From: Hymenobacter sp. 5317J-9
GTDB lineage: Bacteria > Bacteroidota > Bacteroidia > Cytophagales > Hymenobacteraceae
NCBI RefSeq assembly: GCF_022921075.1
Contig: NZ_CP095050.1
Span: 4,588,001-4,652,000 of the forward strand
Length of the DNA: 64,000 bases
Direction of reading: 5' to 3'
The notes under the pieces were generated by a model. It saw nothing but the letters and a program-made list of their open reading frames with translations. It was not told where the DNA came from and made no database searches. Positions 35,387 through 44,590 of this stretch are shown in pieces (within the stretch, counting starts at the first letter, position 1; each line of letters begins with the position of its first letter). Both the position numbers and the translations under genes were made by a program.

Positions 35387-37846
35387 CTAGTTGGCCTGCG
35401 GCGCGGGCGCCTTCACGTACTTGTCCAGCCAGGTGTTCATTTCCCAGAGCATGTGGAGCAGGTTTTCGCGAGCGGCGTAGCCGTGGGCCTCGGCGGGCAG
35501 CACCACGTAGCGGGCGGTGGCGCCCTGCCCTTTCAGGGCGGCGTAGTACCGCTCGCTCTGGATGGGGAAGGTGCCGGAGTTGTTGTCGGCCTCGCCGTGG
35601 ATGAGCAGGATGGGCGTCTTGATTTTGTCGGCGTAGTTGAACGGCGACATGGCGTTGTATACCTCCGGCGCCTGCCAGAAGGTGCGCTCCTCGCCCTGGA
35701 AGCCGAAGGGCGTGAGCGTGCGGTTGTAGGCGCCGCTGCGCGCAATGCCGGCCTTGAACAGGTTGGAGTGCGAGAGCAGGTTGGCCGTCATGAAAGCGCC
35801 GTAGCTGTGGCCCATCACGCCCACCTTGTTGGGGTCGACCACTCCCAGACGGGCGCCCTCGTCGATGGCGGCTTTGGCGCTGCTCACCAGCTGCTCGGTG
35901 TAGGTGTCGTTGGGCTCTTTGCTGCCCTCGCCCACTATCGGAATGCTGGCGTTGGCCAGCACGGCGTAGCCCTGCGTCACCCAGTACACGGGCGAGGCCC
36001 AGCTTAGCCGCGTGAAGGTGTAGGGCGAGCCGCTCACCTGCCCGGCGTTGTTCTTGTCCTTGAATTCCACGGGGTAGGCTTCCATGAGCGTGGGCAGTGG
36101 GCCGTCGGTTTTCTTGTAGTTCTGGGGCAGGTAGAGGTCAGCCGTGAGGTCCACGCCGTCGGCGCGCTTGTAGCGCAGCACCTGCTTCTTAAAGCTGCCG
36201 CCGAAGGCCGCGTAGGGGTTCGGGAACTTGGTGATGGCCGTCAGCTTGTCCTTTTTGGTGGCGTCGCGCAGGTAGTAGTTCGGGTTTTGGGTCAAGGACT
36301 CGCGGCGGGTGAGCAGCGTGCGCTTCTTGCCGCTGGCGTCGAGAACGGCCACCGGCACCTCGTACACCGGGGCCTCGGAACGCCACCAGCGGATGGTTTT
36401 CTTCGAGGCCAAATCCAGCTCGTCCACGAAGGGCCGGTCGCCTTCGGGCGAGGCGCCTTCGCCCAGCAAATAGATGCTCTGGCCGCTGGGGCCGCCCGTG
36501 AGCAGCACAAATTTGCCTTGTGCGTTGCGGTGCTCGTAGGGCGTGCCGGGGTTCTTGTACGTGTCCTGCGACGACCCATCGAACAGCACCGTGAGCGGGC
36601 CACTGGGGGTGCTAGGGTTCAGCTGCCAGGTGGTTTGGTGGCGGTCGGCCCAGCGGTAGCCGTCGGCCAGGGCCAGGGTAGAGTTGCCCCAGGTGAGGCC
36701 GGCAAAGCGCATGGGCAGGGCGGCCAGCTCCTGCGCCGGACCGGTGAAGGGCGCGGCCAGGGTATACACCTTATCACGAATGTCGGCTTTCACTTTGGGG
36801 TCGCCGCCGTCCTGGGCCTCGGCGTAGGCAATGGTGGCGGGCACATCGGCGCGCCAGGAGTGGCCGCGCGGGCCGGTGGCCACGGCGTCGAAGTTGGTGG
36901 GCACGTTGTCGGCCAGGGGCAGGTCGGCCACGGTTTTTACCACGGCGCCGCTGCCCAGGTCGAGCACGTCGATGCGCTGCGGGAAGCTGCTGATGGGCAG
37001 CAGGTAAGAATACGGCCGGTGGCGGGTGCGCACCAGCACGTATTGGCCACTGGGCGAGGGCGAGGCCGTTTGGATGATGCCGGGCTGGCCCAAGGGCTGC
37101 GCGGCACCGTCGGCCAGGCTCACCTTCACCAACTGCGACGTGGCGTAGTAGTCGAACAGCCGCTCGTCGGCCGGGTTTTTCAACAAATCCTGGTAGGTGC
37201 GGGCGCCCGATTTCTTGCCCCCGCCGCTTTCCTGCACGGCCGGACCGGTGGGCGCGGTATCGGCCGAAGGCGCGGCGCCGCGGCCGGCGGGCACGGTGCG
37301 GGCCAGCAGGGTTTTGCTGTCCGACACCCACTCGAAGGAGTTGCCAAAGGCGTCGTTCAGCGGCTGGGCCAGCAGGCGGCGCGCGGTGGCCGAGGCCACA
37401 TCCAGCACCCACAGCTCCACACGACCGTCGGTGCCGGAGCCGGGCGTGGTGAGGGCAAAGGCCATCGATTTATTGTCGGGCGACCAGCTGGGGCTGCTGA
37501 TGCGGGCTTGCGCGGGCAGGCCCTTCACGTCGATTTCGGCCCCGTTGGGCAGCTTTTTTAGCTTTATGCCCACCGCGTAGCTCACCCGGCTGGGGCCGTT
37601 GGTGCGCGGGTTGAAGCGCAGGCCGGCCAGGCGCAGCTCGGGCTGGGCCAGCTCGGCCACGGTGGGGAAGTCCTGCACCTGCAGCAGGGCCATGGTCTGG
37701 CCGTCGGAGGCCAGGCTCAGGCGCGGCGTGGGCGGCGCCAGCAGCAGGTCCTGAATGGCTTTGGGCGGGGTTTTGTATTGAAAATCCTGGGCCTGAGACA
37801 AGGCGGCAGCGAGCAGAAAAGTGGCGGAAAGCAGGAGTTTTTTCAT
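35387..37846 (-). CDS. S9-family serine peptidase (glutamyl endopeptidase-like)
   Basis: An 819-residue exported peptidase. The start at 37846 gives a signal peptide (MKKLLLSATFLLAAALSQAQ). A long propeller-like N-terminal half precedes an alpha/beta-hydrolase with nucleophile in GHSYGAF (Ser681), acid Asp754 in HGEADNN and base His788 in AEAHGYA. Motifs and order match the Bacteroidota/plant chloroplast glutamyl endopeptidase branch of S9. Such enzymes digest peptides in the periplasm. It is related to but not a duplicate of the peptidase at 28811. Its 3' end is adjacent to the hairpin element. Confidence 0.9.
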   Translation of the reverse strand: MKKLLLSATFLLAAALSQAQDFQYKTPPKAIQDLLLAPPTPRLSLASDGQTMALLQVQDFPTVAELAQPELRLAGLRFNPRTNGPSRVSYAVGIKLKKLPNGAEIDVKGLPAQARISSPSWSPDNKSMAFALTTPGSGTDGRVELWVLDVASATARRLLAQPLNDAFGNSFEWVSDSKTLLARTVPAGRGAAPSADTAPTGPAVQESGGGKKSGARTYQDLLKNPADERLFDYYATSQLVKVSLADGAAQPLGQPGIIQTASPSPSGQYVLVRTRHRPYSYLLPISSFPQRIDVLDLGSGAVVKTVADLPLADNVPTNFDAVATGPRGHSWRADVPATIAYAEAQDGGDPKVKADIRDKVYTLAAPFTGPAQELAALPMRFAGLTWGNSTLALADGYRWADRHQTTWQLNPSTPSGPLTVLFDGSSQDTYKNPGTPYEHRNAQGKFVLLTGGPSGQSIYLLGEGASPEGDRPFVDELDLASKKTIRWWRSEAPVYEVPVAVLDASGKKRTLLTRRESLTQNPNYYLRDATKKDKLTAITKFPNPYAAFGGSFKKQVLRYKRADGVDLTADLYLPQNYKKTDGPLPTLMEAYPVEFKDKNNAGQVSGSPYTFTRLSWASPVYWVTQGYAVLANASIPIVGEGSKEPNDTYTEQLVSSAKAAIDEGARLGVVDPNKVGVMGHSYGAFMTANLLSHSNLFKAGIARSGAYNRTLTPFGFQGEERTFWQAPEVYNAMSPFNYADKIKTPILLIHGEADNNSGTFPIQSERYYAALKGQGATARYVVLPAEAHGYAARENLLHMLWEMNTWLDKYVKAPAPQAN

Positions 37847-37997
37847 ACGCAGGAATGAAAAAGGAATAGCGGGCGGCAACGCTGCCGCGCTCGAAAGGTA
37901 CTCACGGGGCAAGTGCCGGCCGGCATATTTTTCGGGCCTGCCGAGACGGTTTGTCAGTCTAACAACGCGGCTTCGGAACGGGAAGCCCGGCCTTGAC

Positions 37998-38183
37998 TCT
38001 GGCGGGCCGGAGCTGCATAAATCGGCTTACAACCGCGAATGGCTGGCCCGCGTGGCGGATGAAGCACGCGCTGCGCCGCAAGTGCGCGGGGCGTACCTGC
38101 TTTTCAACAACGGCATGGGGGCCGTGGGCGCTTTTGCTGCCCGGCACCTGCAGGCGCTGCTGGGAGCACCACTGCCGGCGTAA
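37998..38183 (+). pseudogene. 3' remnant of a DUF72 gene
   Basis: The frame reads GGPELHKSAYNREWLARVAD, then a helix and VRGAYLLFNNGMGAVGAFAA, before a stop. This is the C-terminal pattern of DUF72 proteins (a YSxxxL helix followed by VYVFFNN). About 200 upstream residues expected for the family are missing, and no start or signal is seen. It is followed by a short gap and the DUF6056-type gene. I judge it a decayed gene fragment; a small independent protein is unlikely. Confidence 0.55.
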
Positions 38184-38295
38184 GCTCACCGAAACCGTCC
38201 GCCAGAGGCAGAAATCGCATTCTGCTCGGCAAATAAGCTCCATCTTTGTCCGGGGTCGGGCTCCGGCGCCAGAATGATTTCGTTGACCTGCCCCG

Positions 38296-39783
38296 ATGGC
38301 CCAGCTCCTGCCCAAGCACCTCTTGCGCCTCCAACGCTGGCTGTTGGGTGTGGGCAAGGCCGGCATCTGGCTGGCCATTTTGCCTTTTTTTGGGTTGTGC
38401 TGGTACGCGCATCCCTCCGCCGATGACTTCCTGCAAGCCACCGCTGTGCGGAAATACGGTCACCTGGGCTACCTGCGCTACATGTACGGCTGGTGGTCGG
38501 GCCGCTACACGGCCGTCGTGGGCTGGAGTTATTTCAACCCGGTTTCCTACGGCCGGCTGGGCCTCGAATACAAGCTGGTGTGCGGCCTGATGCTGGCGCT
38601 GCTGCTGGTGTCGCTGGTGGTCATGCTCCGCGGGCTCCTGCAAGGTGCGGGGTTTGCCGCTCGGCAATGCTGGCAAATGGGAGCGGGCGCTTTTCTGCTG
38701 CTCGTGTACTACTTGCCCAGCACCGCCGAAGGATTCTACTGGCTCACCTCCACCTTTAACTACCTGCTGCCCATGCTGCTGCTGTTTTTGGCAGTCGGGG
38801 CGCTGGCGGCCATGACGCACGCGACCACCGCGGCCCGCCTGTATTACCACGGACTGGTCGCCGGGCTGCTGTTTCTGACGGTGGGGTGCAACGAGACCGT
38901 GGCGGTGCCGGTGCTGTTCACGGTCTGGGCCGTGGCGGGGGTTGTGTCCTGGGAGCAAAAACGATTGGTGGGCTTCCCCGTCGCGCTGGTGGTGAGCGCC
39001 GGCTGCGCCCTGGCCTTTCTGGCGCCGGGCAATACCATGCGCCTCCACGGTGCACCGATTGGCCAGCCCGGCCTGGTGGCCAGCGTCCAGGCTACCTTTC
39101 TGTTTGCGGGCTATTGTGTGCTGAACTGGTTGGGCAACGGCGTGGTGGTGGTAGTGACGCTGCTCCTCGTGCCGGCCTTTGCTCGCCTGGCCCGGCTTCC
39201 CCAGTTGCCCCTCAATCGCCTCACCCGGCACCCGTGGCTGCTCACGCTGCTGGTGCCCGCCTTCCTGGTGGCCGGCCTGTTTCCCAGCTTCTGGGTGCGC
39301 ACAGCCCCGGCGCCGCTACGGGCGCTGAATGAGCTGTACATGTGCTTCCTATTGTGCTGGATGCTGGCCGTGTATGCCTGGGTGGCCTTCGCCGTTGGCC
39401 GCGCAGGCGGCCCGGTTTCGCTCCGATTGCCCGGCTTTGCGCGTTGGGCGCTGCTGGCGTGGCTGCCGTTTACCTTCCTCACCGACTACGACAACCACCT
39501 GCGCAGCGGCGGCCACCGGCTGAGCACCAACAACTCCCTGCTTGCCTACCGCGACCTGCTGCACGGCACGGCCGCGCGCTACGACGCGCAGCTCACGGCC
39601 CGCTACCAGTATTTGCGCAACAGCCCCACGCTGCATCCGCAAGTGCGGGCCTTGCCGGAGCCGTGCATCACACTGCTCTACGGCGACATCAGCCCCGACT
39701 CGGCCAACTGGGGCAACCGTGCTTATGCGGATTTTTTCCGCAAGAAAACCATCGTAACCCGCCCTGTTCTGCTGGCGCGGTAG
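38296..39783 (+). CDS. DUF6056-type polytopic membrane protein (GT-C-like)
   Basis: A 495-residue protein with about ten helices. The first outer loop has HPSADDFLQA (adjacent acidic pair Asp-Asp), then RYMYGWWSGRYTA, and a later FLAPGNTMRLHG segment; this combination is typical of DUF6056, a GT-C-like family. Such enzymes use polyprenyl-linked sugars at the outer face of the membrane. The acidic motif matches the one in the protein at 5905-7614 in position, though overall similarity is low. The soluble end (TARYQYLRNSPTLHP onwards) is short. CATCTTTG at 38241 nearly fits a -7 element. The gene stands between two gene remnants. Confidence 0.78.
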   Translation: MAQLLPKHLLRLQRWLLGVGKAGIWLAILPFFGLCWYAHPSADDFLQATAVRKYGHLGYLRYMYGWWSGRYTAVVGWSYFNPVSYGRLGLEYKLVCGLMLALLLVSLVVMLRGLLQGAGFAARQCWQMGAGAFLLLVYYLPSTAEGFYWLTSTFNYLLPMLLLFLAVGALAAMTHATTAARLYYHGLVAGLLFLTVGCNETVAVPVLFTVWAVAGVVSWEQKRLVGFPVALVVSAGCALAFLAPGNTMRLHGAPIGQPGLVASVQATFLFAGYCVLNWLGNGVVVVVTLLLVPAFARLARLPQLPLNRLTRHPWLLTLLVPAFLVAGLFPSFWVRTAPAPLRALNELYMCFLLCWMLAVYAWVAFAVGRAGGPVSLRLPGFARWALLAWLPFTFLTDYDNHLRSGGHRLSTNNSLLAYRDLLHGTAARYDAQLTARYQYLRNSPTLHPQVRALPEPCITLLYGDISPDSANWGNRAYADFFRKKTIVTRPVLLAR

Positions 39784-39920
39784 GCCCGTTGTGCCGCTGC
39801 TACAGTGCGGCAGTCCGGCTTTGGATAATGCGCATTGGGCGCTGCATCGTCGGCGAAGCCCGGCAAGAACTGGCGATGACGCAGTGGACTGGTAGCTAGC
39901 TGCCGGCTTTGCTCTTTTTC

Positions 39921-40103
39921 CGTCCTCGACGCCATGCCGATGACGTCGCGGACGCGCACCTCCTCGTCCATCATCTTATCGAAGGCCTTGTTGACGTCCT
40001 GCGTGTCAATTCCTTTTCACTTCGGGCAGGAAGTCGTGCTCGGTGCGAAAATCCAGCACCTCCCGCGTCCCGGCAATGCCGCCGATGACGATACTGGCCA
40101 CCG
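39921..40103 (-). pseudogene. Frameshifted 3' remnant of a zinc alcohol dehydrogenase
   Basis: On the reverse strand from about 40103 one frame reads SIVIGGIAGTREVLDFRTEH and ends in a stop. The adjacent frame then reads IDTQDVNKAFDKMMDEEVRV and RDVIGMASR. These align in order with the intact gene at the right edge (SLIGGIAETQEMLDFCAEHN, then LIDMKDINEAYERMLKGDVK). So this is the last 60 or so codons of an alcohol dehydrogenase, carrying a frameshift and lacking the rest. It lies between the DUF6056-type gene and the ModE-type gene. Confidence 0.7.
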
Positions 40104-40130
40104 CGCTGTCGCTCGCTGCATCTTTACGCC

Positions 40131-40493
40131 ATGAAAACGCTGCTGCTGCCCACCAAAACCTACCGTCTCAACGGCCGCCTGTGGTTCGAAACCGAAGACG
40201 GGCGCTTCCTTGGCATCGGGCGACTGGAGCTGCTGGAGCACATTGCCGCGCTGGGCTCCATCTCGAAGGCCGCACAGGCCATGGGCATGTCGTACAAGCG
40301 CGCCTGGGACCTGGTGAGCTCGATGAATGCACAAGCCAGCACCCCGCTGGTGGCCACCCAAACCGGTGGCACCAAGGGCGGCGGCGCTATTGTCACCGAA
40401 GCCGGCCAGGCGGCCATTGCCGAATTCCGGGCGCTGCAGGAGCGTTTTCAGGAATTCATGGCCGCCGAAACAAAGCGCGTGCAGGAGCGTTAG
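40131..40493 (+). CDS. ModE-type winged-helix regulator (N-terminal domain only)
   Basis: A 120-residue protein with a LysR-like winged helix of the ModE N-terminal class: RLNGRLWFETEDGRFLGIGR, LLEHIAALGSISKAAQAMGM, SYKRAWDLVSSMNAQA and GGAIVTEAGQAAIAEF. The C-terminal molybdate-binding Mop domains of E. coli ModE are absent, so metal sensing must differ or occur by another partner. Such short ModE proteins in Bacteroidota sit near molybdate or related uptake genes; here the next gene, 55 bp away on the same strand, is a TonB-dependent receptor. I infer that it controls that receptor. A remnant gene lies upstream. Confidence 0.88.
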   Translation: MKTLLLPTKTYRLNGRLWFETEDGRFLGIGRLELLEHIAALGSISKAAQAMGMSYKRAWDLVSSMNAQASTPLVATQTGGTKGGGAIVTEAGQAAIAEFRALQERFQEFMAAETKRVQER

Positions 40494-40548
40494 CAGGCCG
40501 CGGAGCGTTATATCTTCGCTAACATAACGCCGATTCACCCCTGCTCGC

Positions 40549-43224
40549 TTGACTCATTCCATTACCCCCGCAGCGCTTCGCCGCTTCCGTTTCCCGCTCG
40601 TTTGGCTGGCATTATTGGGCAGTGCGACGGTGGCCCGTGCCCAGACCACCGCCCCCGCTGATACCGCGCGCAAAAAGCTCAATCTGGAGGAGGTGGTGGT
40701 GTCGGCCTCGCGGGTCGAGGAAGGCTTTCTGCAGTCGCCGGTGACGGTGGAAAAGCTCAGCGCCCGGGCTTTGCGCCTCACGCCAGCCCCGTCGTTTTTC
40801 GACGCCATCGAGCACCTGAAGGGCGTGCAGGTCATCACGCCCAGCCTGGGTTTCAAGGTGATAAACGCCCGGGGCTTCGCTAACACCACCAACGTGCGCT
40901 TTGCCCAGCTCGTGGACGGCATCGACAACCAGGCGCCGCACATCGGCGGGCCCATCGGCAACGTGCTGGGGCCCAGCGACCTCGACATTGAACGCGTGGA
41001 AGTGGTACCGGGCACGGCCTCGGCCCTCTACGGCCTGAACGCCATCAACGGGCTGGCCAATTTCAGCACCCGCAACCCCTTCCGCTCCGCAGGGCTGAGC
41101 GTGCAGCAGAAAACCGGCCTCAACCACCTGGGCGACCCCGCCACCGGCACGCGGGCCTACTCGGAAACCAGCCTGCGCTACGCCCGGGTGCTGCTGGCCG
41201 ATAAGCTCGCCTTTAAGGTGAACGGCACGCTGCTGCGGGGCTACGATTGGGTGGCCCGGGATGCCACTGACCTCAACCCGGCTGGCAACGCCAACGTGGG
41301 CCTGCTGGGCGCCGACAACCCGGCCCGCGACCCGGTGAACAGCTATGGCAACGAGTCGTCGGACCGCAGCAACTTCGCCCTGCTCAGCTCGCCCGACCCG
41401 CAAAGCACCAAAACCTACCAGGTGGCGCGCACCGGCTACGACGAGCGGGACCTGGTTGACTATACCCTGCGCACCATCAAGGCCGACGCGGCCCTGCACT
41501 ACCGGCCAAAGCCCGGTGCCGAGCTGAGCTACACCTACCGCGTGGCCGGCTTCGATAACGTGTACCAGCGCTCGAACCGCTTCCGGCTGCAGGGCTACCT
41601 CTTGCAGCAGCACGCCGTGCAGCTCATCACGCCGGTGGTGCAGGCGCGGGCCTACCTCACCCAGGAAAACACCGGCCGCAGCTACAACCTGCGCTCGATG
41701 GGCGAGAACCTGGACCGCAACTTCAAGCCCGACGACCAGTGGAAGCGCGACTTCACCGCCGCCTGGAACGCCGCCGTGCGGGCCGGCCAGCCGGTGGCGC
41801 AGGCCCAGGCCGCGGCCCGCGCCGCTGCCGACGCCGGCCGCTACCAGCCCGGCACGGCCTTATTTGGGCAGAAATTGAGTGAGTTGCAGGATATCAACAA
41901 CTGGGACGTGGGCGCGGCCCTGCGCGTGCGCGCCGCCCTGGCTCACGCCGAAGCCCAGGTGAACCTGGCCGAGGCCCTGCGTCGCGGCGGCCACCCCTTC
42001 CCCACCCGCCTCGACCTGCTGGCCGGCGCCGACCACCGCACCTACGTGGTGGTGCCCGACGGCAACTACTTCATCAATCCCAACCCCGGCAAAGACCCGC
42101 TCGCCGACAACCTCACCTATTCCAAAACCGGCGGCTTCGTGCAGGCCGGCGGCCGCTTGCTGGCCGACAAGCTGCGGCTAACGGCCACCCTGCGCGCCGA
42201 CAAAAACGACTACTTCGACGTGAAATTCAACCCACGCTTTACGGCCGTTTATTCGCCCACACAGCGGCAGAATTTCCGGCTGAGCTACCAGACGGGTTAT
42301 CGGTTTCCGAGCTTGTTTGAGGGGTTTTCGAACGTGAACAGCGGGCAGGTGAAACGCATTGGCGGGCTGCGGGTGATGTCGGACGGGGTGTTTGAAAACA
42401 GCTACCTGCGCAGCAGCATCGACTTGTTTACCAAAGCCGTGACCGACGCGGCCAACGCAAACGCCTCGACCACGCTCACGCCCGCCCAGAAAACGCAACT
42501 AGCCGTGCAGCAAAACCAAAATCTACTGGTAAAAAACCCCTACACCTACCTCCGGCCCGAGCACATTCGCTCGCTGGAGCTGGGCTATAAGGCCGCGCTG
42601 GGCCCTAGCGGCCGCCTGCTGGCCGACGTGGACTTTTACTATAATGCTTATCGCGACTTCATTGCCCAGGTAGAAGCCTACGTGCCCCAAACCAGCAGCA
42701 GCGCACCCCTCGTGAGCGCCGACCTCGGCACCGTGGCCACGGCCCTGAATACCCGCGCCGGGCAGGCTCGCTACCGCCTCTGGACCAATTCCCAGAGCCA
42801 GGTGTACAACTACGGCGGCTCGCTGGGCCTGTGCTACGAGTTGCCCGGCGGCTACCTGGCCGGCGCCAACACCACCTACACCCGCCTCGACCGCAGCGAC
42901 ACCAGCGACGGCCTCGAAGACGGTTTCAACACGCCGCGCTGGGCCTACAACCTGAGCCTGGCCAACGAAAACGCCTACCGCAACGTCGGCTTCGGCCTGA
43001 ACTACCGCTGGCAACAAGGCTACTACTCGCAAACCTTTTTGGTGAACGGCGAAGTGGCCGCCTACCACACCCTCGACGCCCAGCTCAGCTACGCCGTGCC
43101 AGCGCCGAACTTGCGCGTCAAGCTCGGCGCCAGCAACGTGCTCAACCAGTACTACGTGTCGTATTTGGGTGGGCCCAGCGTGGGCGGGCTATACTATCTG
43201 TCGGTGACCTACGCGCTGCTGTAA
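40549..43224 (+). CDS. TonB-dependent outer-membrane receptor
   Basis: An 891-residue receptor. Start TTG at 40549 is the only one that gives the signal peptide (hydrophobic run to ARAQ at about residue 32). Plug domain: EEVVVSASRVEEGFLQSPVT (TonB box-like LEEVVVSA), then VEVVPGTASALYGLNAINGL. The remaining 700 residues are beta-barrel strands with alternating aromatic girdles and the C-terminal ...YYLSVTYALL signature. An extra Ala/Gln-rich insert is seen around residues 405-430 (VRAGQPVAQAQAAARAAADA). It has no carboxypeptidase-like N-terminal domain. Its neighbour, a ModE-type regulator, suggests an oxyanion such as molybdate or a metal complex as substrate; this is inference. Confidence 0.92.
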   Translation: MTHSITPAALRRFRFPLVWLALLGSATVARAQTTAPADTARKKLNLEEVVVSASRVEEGFLQSPVTVEKLSARALRLTPAPSFFDAIEHLKGVQVITPSLGFKVINARGFANTTNVRFAQLVDGIDNQAPHIGGPIGNVLGPSDLDIERVEVVPGTASALYGLNAINGLANFSTRNPFRSAGLSVQQKTGLNHLGDPATGTRAYSETSLRYARVLLADKLAFKVNGTLLRGYDWVARDATDLNPAGNANVGLLGADNPARDPVNSYGNESSDRSNFALLSSPDPQSTKTYQVARTGYDERDLVDYTLRTIKADAALHYRPKPGAELSYTYRVAGFDNVYQRSNRFRLQGYLLQQHAVQLITPVVQARAYLTQENTGRSYNLRSMGENLDRNFKPDDQWKRDFTAAWNAAVRAGQPVAQAQAAARAAADAGRYQPGTALFGQKLSELQDINNWDVGAALRVRAALAHAEAQVNLAEALRRGGHPFPTRLDLLAGADHRTYVVVPDGNYFINPNPGKDPLADNLTYSKTGGFVQAGGRLLADKLRLTATLRADKNDYFDVKFNPRFTAVYSPTQRQNFRLSYQTGYRFPSLFEGFSNVNSGQVKRIGGLRVMSDGVFENSYLRSSIDLFTKAVTDAANANASTTLTPAQKTQLAVQQNQNLLVKNPYTYLRPEHIRSLELGYKAALGPSGRLLADVDFYYNAYRDFIAQVEAYVPQTSSSAPLVSADLGTVATALNTRAGQARYRLWTNSQSQVYNYGGSLGLCYELPGGYLAGANTTYTRLDRSDTSDGLEDGFNTPRWAYNLSLANENAYRNVGFGLNYRWQQGYYSQTFLVNGEVAAYHTLDAQLSYAVPAPNLRVKLGASNVLNQYYVSYLGGPSVGGLYYLSVTYALL

Positions 43225-43246
43225 TCAGCCCGGTCCCCGGCCGAGG

Positions 43247-44458
43247 CTAGCCCCGGCTGGCGGTGGCAGTGGGAATGACGACGATGTAGTCGTAGCCCAG
43301 AATAATGTTTTCCAGCAACTGGTCGGCCACCTCCAGCTTGTCGCGCAGCAGGGCCCGGCGGGCCGGGCGCAGGTCGAACACCTGCCAGCCCGGGCCGGTA
43401 GCTAGGTCAGCAAACGGCTTCATGAAAGGCTCTTTGGTGAGGTCGAACGGCACCACGTTCTTGGTGGGGTCGTCGGGGTTGAAGCTGCCCACCTGGGTGC
43501 CCTGCTTGCCCATCACCAGCAGGTGCAGCGACTTGGCGTCCTGCGCATCGGCCAGGTTCAGCGCTAGGTTGCCCACGTCGGTGATGCCGGCCCAGGGGCT
43601 CAGGGCCCGCGCCATGTGGCTGGCCCCGAACTTGAAGAGCAGCTTGGGCAGCGGCTGGCCCGGCTGCGGCGCCAGCGGCCGCAGGGCCTCCAGCAGGTTG
43701 CGCTTCATGAGGTTGATGCGGGCCTGATGATTGCCAAAGCCCTTCACCTGATTGCGGTAGATGCGGGAGCTGAGCAGGTAGTCCTGCACCATGCGGCGCA
43801 CCTCCGGGCTTTCGGCGCGGGTGAGGGTTTCGAGGCTATCGAGGGCCGATTGCCGTTGGCCCAGTATGCTGTAGGCCTGGCCGCCGCTGCGAAACTGGGC
43901 GTTGTCGTGCTGCTGATACGCCGCGCCCTCCCGCTGCAGGTACGCTCGGGCCGGCTTGCTTTTCACCAGCCCGGCCAGCTGCTCATAAAAGCGGCCCAGG
44001 GTGAAAATCCCCACCTGCTCGATGCCAATAAACTGGGCCTTTTGCGTTCGCAGCTGCTGCGCCAGCTCGTATTCCTCGCGCCAGCTAAAGAACGACAGCG
44101 CCCCGGGGCTGGCCTTCAGGTAGGCCGTGGGGAAGCCCGGCGCGGCCGTGAGGCGGGTGAGCGCACGGGCCTGATAGCGGTCGATTTCGGTGACGAAGGC
44201 CGTCGGTTGCAATACCCGCGCCACCGCTTGGGTGATTTGCGGAATCTGGGCCATGCCGTGGTCTTCGCCCACCAGCACCATCTGGCTTTCGGCAATGCTG
44301 GCGCGCAGCTTATCCCAGCCCGTGCCGGCCAGCTGCGCGCCCGTGGCGGTGAGGGGGTAGGCGTTGGTGCGCAGCAGGCGGGTGAGGGTAGTGTCCTGCG
44401 CACGGGCCGGCGCCAGCAGGCCGCAGAGGCCCAGCGCGAGAAAGAGTGTTTTCATCAT
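43247..44458 (-). CDS. Exported EreA/ChaN-like superfamily protein
   Basis: A 403-residue protein with a signal peptide (MMKTLFLALGLCGLLAPARAQ). The strand-loop MVLVGEDHGMAQIPQIT and VTEIDRYQARAL is the start of the EreA/ChaN/TraB fold with the conserved Glu-Asp-His. Later GIEQVGIF and KFGASHMARAL (His in a late loop) also fit. Erythromycin esterases hydrolyse macrolides, and ChaN-type proteins bind haem; the exported form seen here is common in Bacteroidota and its substrate is unknown. I would not call it a resistance gene. It ends 23 bp from the convergent receptor gene. Confidence 0.72.
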   Translation of the reverse strand: MMKTLFLALGLCGLLAPARAQDTTLTRLLRTNAYPLTATGAQLAGTGWDKLRASIAESQMVLVGEDHGMAQIPQITQAVARVLQPTAFVTEIDRYQARALTRLTAAPGFPTAYLKASPGALSFFSWREEYELAQQLRTQKAQFIGIEQVGIFTLGRFYEQLAGLVKSKPARAYLQREGAAYQQHDNAQFRSGGQAYSILGQRQSALDSLETLTRAESPEVRRMVQDYLLSSRIYRNQVKGFGNHQARINLMKRNLLEALRPLAPQPGQPLPKLLFKFGASHMARALSPWAGITDVGNLALNLADAQDAKSLHLLVMGKQGTQVGSFNPDDPTKNVVPFDLTKEPFMKPFADLATGPGWQVFDLRPARRALLRDKLEVADQLLENIILGYDYIVVIPTATASRG

Positions 44459-44536
44459 GGCAAAGTAGATGAGGGAAAAACCTCGTCCGTTGCCCTTGTA
44501 CCGCTCCTGTCATCGAAACCGCTCAGCACTAAGCAC

Positions 44537-44576
44537 AAAAAAAGGCCCGCTCAATTACGAGCGGGCCTTTTCTTTG
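44537..44576. terminator. Bidirectional terminator
   Basis: AAAGGCCCGCTC (44541) and GAGCGGGCCTTT (44559) form a stem with an AATTAC loop, flanked by an A-run and TTTTCTTT. It ends the OmpA transcript. Confidence 0.9.
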
Positions 44577-44590
44577 GTCAGCCTTGCGCC

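Noticed and set aside
43247..44458. Macrolide esterase resistance gene
   Set aside because: Only the superfamily motif is seen; similarity is too general to claim macrolide hydrolysis.
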